The notes beneath the pieces are model-generated. The model was not told the DNA's origin. It was given only the letters and a program-made list of their open reading frames with translations, and did not search any database. This document shows positions 14,400-18,369 of a stretch of 18,369 nt of DNA, one piece after another. Both the position numbers and the translations under genes were made by a program. Position 1 is the first letter of the stretch. Each line of letters opens with the position of its first letter. This DNA is from a bacterium (GTDB lineage Bacteria; Cyanobacteriota; Vampirovibrionia; Obscuribacterales; Obscuribacteraceae): assembly GCA_030431355.1 (NCBI GenBank), contig JAUIJG010000046.1, positions 1 through 18,369 on the forward strand, written 5' to 3'.

Positions 14400-16097
14400 T
14401 TAGTTGACCCGTGATTGCACTCGCACCAACCGCTTGAGCAAGAACTCCGGATTGGTGAAAGTAGCGTTGCCGGCAGGGTTGCCGCCGGTTACATGGAAGT
14501 CGGAGAATCCGGCGTTCTGATTTACGTAGATGTTGCCGGTTAGATTGAATGACACCGGGGTTCCGGCATCAGCCATCTCTCTGGCGATCATCTCCATGGT
14601 CTCATCACAGAGCGTGTAAGCTCCACAGCTGATTGCTCCGTGTTCCCGGGCGATACTGGATGCGAGTTTCACGCTCTCTTTGGTATCTGCCGTGGGAATG
14701 ATAAAAGCGATCGGTCCGAAGAGTTCCTGCTCGAAGACTTTGCGCTCAGAAGGCTCTATTTCGATTACCACCGGGCTGGCAGAATGTACCTCAGGGAACT
14801 GAGGGTTCTCGACCGGTTGGCTTTCCAGAAGCACTTTGCCGCCCAGGGATTTGGCTTTTTCAATCCTCTTATGAGTGGCTTCACTTTGAATGGCGCCTAC
14901 CACTGCGTGGCCCATTTTGGGATGGCCGACCAGACCTTTTATGGCTTCCACGATGGCAGTTTTGACTTCGTCAAAGCTCACCTTGCCGTCACCGCATTTG
15001 ATGCCATCTTTTGGAATAAAGAAATTCTGGGGAGCGGTACACATTTGTCCGCTGTACAGGCTGAGGCTGAAAGCCACGTTCTGTGCCATGGCTTTTAGGT
15101 CGGCAACACTGTCGATGATCATGCTGTTGACACCGGCTTTTTCCGTGAAGGTGGTTTTGCCCGGCAGCTTTTCAATAAAGTCTCCAAAAGCGCTTCCACC
15201 GGTATAGTCGATGATTTTAACGGCAGGATCTTCGGCAAGCTCCTTAGTGATCATTTTCGCTTCCGTATCGGGAGCGAGCATCACTAAATTTGGGCTGAAG
15301 CCATTTTCTTCCAGCCCTTCTTGAATCTTAGCTATCACCACGGCGATGGGATATATCGCTTTGGGATGCGGCTTGACGATGACCGGGTTGCCGGTAATCA
15401 AACTTGCGTACATGCCCGGAACGGTGTTCCAGGTCGGGAATGTTGAACAGCCGATGCTGAGTGAGACACCTCGGGGGACGATGGTACTGAACTTCTCCAG
15501 GCTGATGGTTACTTTGCCCATCGGTTTTTCCCAGGTGAGCTTCTCTGGAAAACGGGTCAACTCTTGATAGCCCAGGGCTATCGCTTCCATGGCTCGGTCA
15601 GCCGCGTGGGGGCCGCTTGCCTGGAAGCTCATCATGAAGGATTGTCCGGTGGTGTGCATTGTGCTGAATGCTACTTCGAAGAAGCTGTCTTTCAGGCGCT
15701 CAAGACTTTCTACCAGAATTCCTGCTCTGGTCTGAGCGTCGGTTTTCTTCCAGTCCGTCCAGGCATCGCCGGCGATGGCAACGTACTTCTTGATGTCTGC
15801 GCAAGCGGGATAGCTTACTTCCAGTTTTTTGCGAGTATAAGGGCTTTCTTCGTCACTTACTACCCAGGTGTCATGGGTTTGTTTGAGTCTTTCAAATTTG
15901 GATCCGAGCTGCTCATCAAATATCTTCTTCTGATCAGCTTCGGCAGTCTCGCCATAGTGTTTCGGTGAGGGCATCTCGGGATAAACTTCGTAGTTCTCAC
16001 GTTTGTGTAAAGCTTCAATGGCCTTTTCTATGGCGTTTTGATGCTTTTCGAAGAGGGAGAGGTTCTGTTTCGTGGGGGTGTATAAGTTCATAGTCAC
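14400..16097 (-). CDS. paaN: PaaN-type aldehyde dehydrogenase
   Basis: A 565-residue member of the aldehyde dehydrogenase superfamily. It closely follows the PaaN pattern (phenylacetic acid degradation protein PaaN, about 550 residues), with an N-terminal extension before the NAD-binding core. Catalytic residues are visible: N224 in FPTWNTVPG, K242 in VIVKPHP, E319 in FTEKAGVN and nucleophile C353 in GQMCTAP, with YTGGSAFG at 298-305 for the cofactor fold. It would oxidise an aldehyde to the acid with NAD(P)+. PaaN has been linked to the phenylacetate pathway, but no other paa gene is nearby, so the substrate here is uncertain. GTG 16097 has AGGTGA six bases upstream; ATG 16091 is an alternative two codons in. 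The gene ends in two consecutive TAA codons. Confidence 0.88.
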   Translation of the reverse strand: MTMNLYTPTKQNLSLFEKHQNAIEKAIEALHKRENYEVYPEMPSPKHYGETAEADQKKIFDEQLGSKFERLKQTHDTWVVSDEESPYTRKKLEVSYPACADIKKYVAIAGDAWTDWKKTDAQTRAGILVESLERLKDSFFEVAFSTMHTTGQSFMMSFQASGPHAADRAMEAIALGYQELTRFPEKLTWEKPMGKVTISLEKFSTIVPRGVSLSIGCSTFPTWNTVPGMYASLITGNPVIVKPHPKAIYPIAVVIAKIQEGLEENGFSPNLVMLAPDTEAKMITKELAEDPAVKIIDYTGGSAFGDFIEKLPGKTTFTEKAGVNSMIIDSVADLKAMAQNVAFSLSLYSGQMCTAPQNFFIPKDGIKCGDGKVSFDEVKTAIVEAIKGLVGHPKMGHAVVGAIQSEATHKRIEKAKSLGGKVLLESQPVENPQFPEVHSASPVVIEIEPSERKVFEQELFGPIAFIIPTADTKESVKLASSIAREHGAISCGAYTLCDETMEMIAREMADAGTPVSFNLTGNIYVNQNAGFSDFHVTGGNPAGNATFTNPEFLLKRLVRVQSRVN

Positions 16098-16124
16098 TTT
16101 TGCTCACCTGGCTAGGGATACGGG

Positions 16125-16176
16125 ACTTTCTATATAGATAGTTTCCGATTATATCCAGGCGAATCGATCAATTAAA
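16125..16176 (-). promoter_or_regulatory. paaN promoter with an overlapping palindrome
   Basis: On the minus strand a perfect -10 TATAAT (16148-16153) lies 17 bases after a weak -35 TTTAAT (16171-16176), 50 bases upstream of paaN. An 18-bp near-perfect palindrome, ACTTTCTATATAGATAGT on the plus strand (16125-16142), covers the predicted start site and early leader, where a repressor would bind. The palindrome's core TCTATATAGA is AT-rich, so chance is possible. Confidence 0.45.
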
Positions 16177-16201
16177 GGAAATAGGCGCAGCTTTCAGCTT
16201 T

Positions 16202-16897
16202 TTATAATTCTTGGCGTTTATTGTGGTCGGCAAGCTTCAGCAATTTGGCGGAGTAGAACTCGGCGTTTTCATATTCTCCTGCCTTCATACAGAAATCGAC
16301 GATTCGGGCTAGCTCTTCTTCGGTCTCCCCTTTGAGTGCCTCTACTATCTCGCGCTCAGACTCCTGAATAGTTCTGGATTGGACATATAGTGGTCGAATG
16401 TTTCTAGCGGAGCAATAGAGCGCGTAAGTGCCGAAAAGAAGAGAGAGCGCGCACATGCTGTAGATGGTAAATAGGTGAAAAGAAAGAATGTTGCAAAGGG
16501 ATGTTGCTGTTCCCAGGAGTAGCAGGAAGAGCAGTACTTTGTCATTTACTATGCTGTGTAAGATTCGATAAGGCCATCTTCTTATTTGCATGCTGCGCAA
16601 CTCATCGCGGGTTTTTGAGTTCAAAACAGGGTCTCTTCCGCATCTACAAACTTTGTTTGTTTTGTATAGATGCACCAAGAAGAAGATTATGAGCAGGCTG
16701 GCAGATACAGCGGGTTGGATGGGCCAGTTCAATATTATCCCTAGAAGGGTTGTGCCGATGAGAAAGCCTCCGGCACCCATTAAGAATGCGTCTGCTCTAT
16801 GATGAACATACATGTGGTGCAGATGTCCGAAGTGTTTGGATTCGTAGTCTTTTAACTCATATAATTTCATCGGTCGGCTTTTCATCGCTTGGCGCAT
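16202..16897 (-). CDS. Four-helix membrane protein with cytoplasmic-type helical tail
   Basis: A 231-residue protein I do not recognise. Hydrophobic helices lie at about 37-57, 62-78, 119-138 and 142-162, in two hairpins joined by a basic loop holding CRCGRDP (84-90). The N-terminus carries a histidine cluster HFGHLHHMYVHH (22-33, six His). The C-terminal 60 residues (ESEREIVEALKGETEEELARIVDFC…) are helical and TPR-like. ATG 16897 has no strong ribosome site, and ATGs at codons 5 and 10 are possible. It lies upstream of paaN on the same strand with about 100 bases between, but paaN has its own likely promoter. Function unknown. Confidence 0.65.
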   Translation of the reverse strand: MRQAMKSRPMKLYELKDYESKHFGHLHHMYVHHRADAFLMGAGGFLIGTTLLGIILNWPIQPAVSASLLIIFFLVHLYKTNKVCRCGRDPVLNSKTRDELRSMQIRRWPYRILHSIVNDKVLLFLLLLGTATSLCNILSFHLFTIYSMCALSLLFGTYALYCSARNIRPLYVQSRTIQESEREIVEALKGETEEELARIVDFCMKAGEYENAEFYSAKLLKLADHNKRQEL

Positions 16898-17100
16898 TGT
16901 CCGGCGCTTCTTTCAAAGTCAATGTTTATATACCCTGGTTCAGTAGATTTTGCATCGCTCAAGCAAAATCGGTATTCGGTAGAGTTGTGCTCCTGGAAGT
17001 TGTGGTGGCGTATGTGATACTAAAGCACTTCCTGCTTTGGTTTTTGAGAATCGCTTTGAAGAGTCAGCCCACCAATACGTTGTACAATGCATCGGAGAGA

Positions 17101-17155
17101 AAAGCGTAGAAGCGCAAATACGCAGAAGCGAAAAACGCAAAAACGTAGAAGCGTG
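17101..17155 (+). repeat. Short periodic purine-rich repeat before dapB
   Basis: Variants of ACGCAGAAGCG, ACGCAAAAACG and ACGTAGAAGCG recur with a period near 16 bases over about 55 bases, starting 80 bases upstream of the dapB start codon. It is non-coding, probably in the leader. No function can be assigned. Confidence 0.4.
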
Positions 17156-17180
17156 ATCGCCGGGATGAGGAGACCATAAA

Positions 17181-18002
17181 TTGAGTTCATCGAAGGTTAA
17201 AGTGTGTGTGGCAGGTGCCACCGGTTGGACCGGCCAGGCTGTGGCGAAAGCCATTGTCCAGGCAGAGGATATGGAGCTTGCGGCTGCTGTAGCCAGGAAA
17301 ACAGCCGGTGAAGATATCGGCCATGCTCTGGGAATTCAAAATTTGGACAGGAAGGTGAGCGCCTCCGTGGAAGAAGCTGTTTCAGGTGATATCGATGTTT
17401 TTGTCGACTACACCAGCGCTGAAGCCGTCAAATCAAATGTTCTCAAGGCAATAGGGAAAGGCATCGATGTGGTGATCGGCTCATCCGGGCTTACCGCAAC
17501 CGATTTTGCCGAGATAGAGAAAGCAGCTGAGAAAGTCGGTGTCACGGTGGTGGCGTGCGGAAATTTTTCCATCACAGCTGCCCTTGCTAAGCGCTTTGCT
17601 CTCATGGCTGCTGAGCATCTGCCCCATTGGGAGATTATCGACTATGCCTCAGATGCGAAAATGGACGTGCCGAGCGGCACCGTTCAAGAGTTAGCGGAAG
17701 AACTTTCCACCGTTAGAGAGAACAAGCTGGGTCGGCCCATTGATGAAATTCGCGGACCGAAAGAAGCACGTGGTGCCCAAATCGCTGGTACACCGGTGCA
17801 TTCCCTTCGTTTGCCCAGCTACAAGATCGCTTTTGAGTCTATCTTCGGTTTACCCAACGAACGACTTACCATAAGGCACGATGCAGGAGCTGGGGCAGAG
17901 CCATACGTGGATGGCACTCTACTTGCTATTCGCAAAATTGGTGAAACCGAAGGGCTTGTTCGCGGATTGGATAACTTGATCTTCGGCAAGCTTTCGAGTT
18001 AA
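17181..18002 (+). CDS. dapB: 4-hydroxy-tetrahydrodipicolinate reductase (DapB), divergent
   Basis: A 273-residue DapB, which reduces the dipicolinate precursor with NAD(P)H in the diaminopimelate/lysine pathway in the cytoplasm. The start is TTG 17181, supported by GAGGAGA (17167-17173) seven bases upstream. The nucleotide site GATGWTG is at 12-18, followed by VDYTSAEAV (75-83), IGSSGLT, GNFSITAAL and the substrate motif K160-MDVPSGT. The usual catalytic HH pair four residues before that lysine (H159-H160 in E. coli) is replaced by A156-S157 in DYASDAKMD. The C-terminal HSLRLPSYKIAFESIFGLPNERL block and length fit the family. The substitution suggests a divergent subgroup or altered chemistry. 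It appears monocistronic. Confidence 0.85.
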   Translation: MSSSKVKVCVAGATGWTGQAVAKAIVQAEDMELAAAVARKTAGEDIGHALGIQNLDRKVSASVEEAVSGDIDVFVDYTSAEAVKSNVLKAIGKGIDVVIGSSGLTATDFAEIEKAAEKVGVTVVACGNFSITAALAKRFALMAAEHLPHWEIIDYASDAKMDVPSGTVQELAEELSTVRENKLGRPIDEIRGPKEARGAQIAGTPVHSLRLPSYKIAFESIFGLPNERLTIRHDAGAGAEPYVDGTLLAIRKIGETEGLVRGLDNLIFGKLSS

Positions 18003-18119
18003 TGCCCTATCAGTCCGAGTCGCCCGAGCAGCCTAAGCATCTTGAACTGCTCGACCTCTTCTAACATATCGGGGATATCTGTGATATGACTGAGTTAGCG
18101 ATGTTTTCAATTTTAATCT

Positions 18120-18369
18120 ATGGGTAAAGAACGAATCCAGAGCGCCTATGACTACAGTGAAACCTGGGGCTTAGTGGTAGAAGCGCTCCAGGCTACGTCT
18201 ACTGAGAAACATCACTGGGAGCTGGAGGAGTATCGAAAGCAGGGTTTGCTTCGGGCTACTCTGGTTTCTGAGCCGGACGAAGAGTCGAAGGCTCTGTCGG
18301 TCCAGGCTGTGCGGCCAAAGCGTACCGTCATTTTGAACATATCGGTTTTTTTAAACGAGTGGGACAAGC
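18120..18369 (+). CDS. Unrecognised protein (3' end cut by window edge)
   Basis: ATG 18120 opens 83 codons to the window end, beginning MGKERIQSAYDYSETWGLVVEA. An in-frame TAA two codons upstream fixes this as the first possible start, but no ribosome site is visible. The fragment is mixed alpha/beta (WELEEYRKQGLLRATLVSE… RTVILNISVFLNEW) without a signal peptide. The pattern of alternating strands suggests a small ligand-binding-like fold, but I do not recognise the family. Between it and dapB are inverted repeats CGAGCAG…CTGCTCG (18025-18053), possibly a weak dapB terminator, and CATATC…GATATG (18065-18088). Confidence 0.6.
   Translation, partial: MGKERIQSAYDYSETWGLVVEALQATSTEKHHWELEEYRKQGLLRATLVSEPDEESKALSVQAVRPKRTVILNISVFLNEWDK

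Overview
The window looks like an ordinary chromosomal stretch of a free-living bacterium. Base composition is intermediate, genes are moderately spaced on both strands, and the metabolic genes are complete. The gene mix is a SAF-domain CpaB-like pilus protein, a TadG-like von Willebrand A protein, a tandem MshEN-like repeat protein, a TPR protein, a PaaN-type aldehyde dehydrogenase and several unrecognised proteins. This would fit a non-photosynthetic relative of Cyanobacteria (Melainabacteria/Vampirovibrionia, for example Obscuribacterales). That placement is inference from gene style only. No 16S rRNA or other firm marker is present.

Layout. 1-495 (-): truncated SAF-domain protein running off the left edge. 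941-1249 (+): small TPR protein that converges on a transketolase (1383-3287, -) across a shared bidirectional terminator. 3507-4730 (-): four tandem copies of an MshEN/GspE N-terminal-like domain. 5110-5182 (-): tRNA-Glu(UUC) with its own promoter and terminator. 5349-6281 (+): TIGR01212/YhcC-type radical SAM protein. 6771-9212 (+): TadG-like pilus protein with a heavily interrupted vWA domain, closed by a strong terminator. 11592 down to 9468 (-): two-gene operon of an unrecognised acidic protein and a membrane metallophosphoesterase, preceded by a duplicated palindromic array. 13531-12056 (-): purple-acid-phosphatase-like enzyme with a candidate Pho-box promoter far upstream. 16097-14400 (-): paaN, followed directly by a start-less zinc-ribbon remnant. 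16897-16202 (-): four-helix membrane protein. 17181-18002 (+): dapB. 18120-18369 (+): an unrecognised gene running off the right edge.

How the genes relate. Central metabolism is represented by transketolase (pentose phosphate pathway) and DapB (lysine/diaminopimelate pathway). Two unrelated-looking phosphoesterases lie within 4 kb of each other, and one has an upstream sequence resembling a phosphate-starvation promoter. Two Flp/Tad pilus-type proteins (CpaB-like and TadG-like) occur without the rest of a tad cluster.

I see no CRISPR array, insertion sequence, prophage, toxin-antitoxin pair or recognisable defence system, and no convincing new multi-gene system. The most interesting signals are small: the four-palindrome array, the possible Pho box, the orphan zinc ribbon behind tandem stop codons, and enzymes with replaced active-site residues (DapB and the YkuE-like phosphoesterase).
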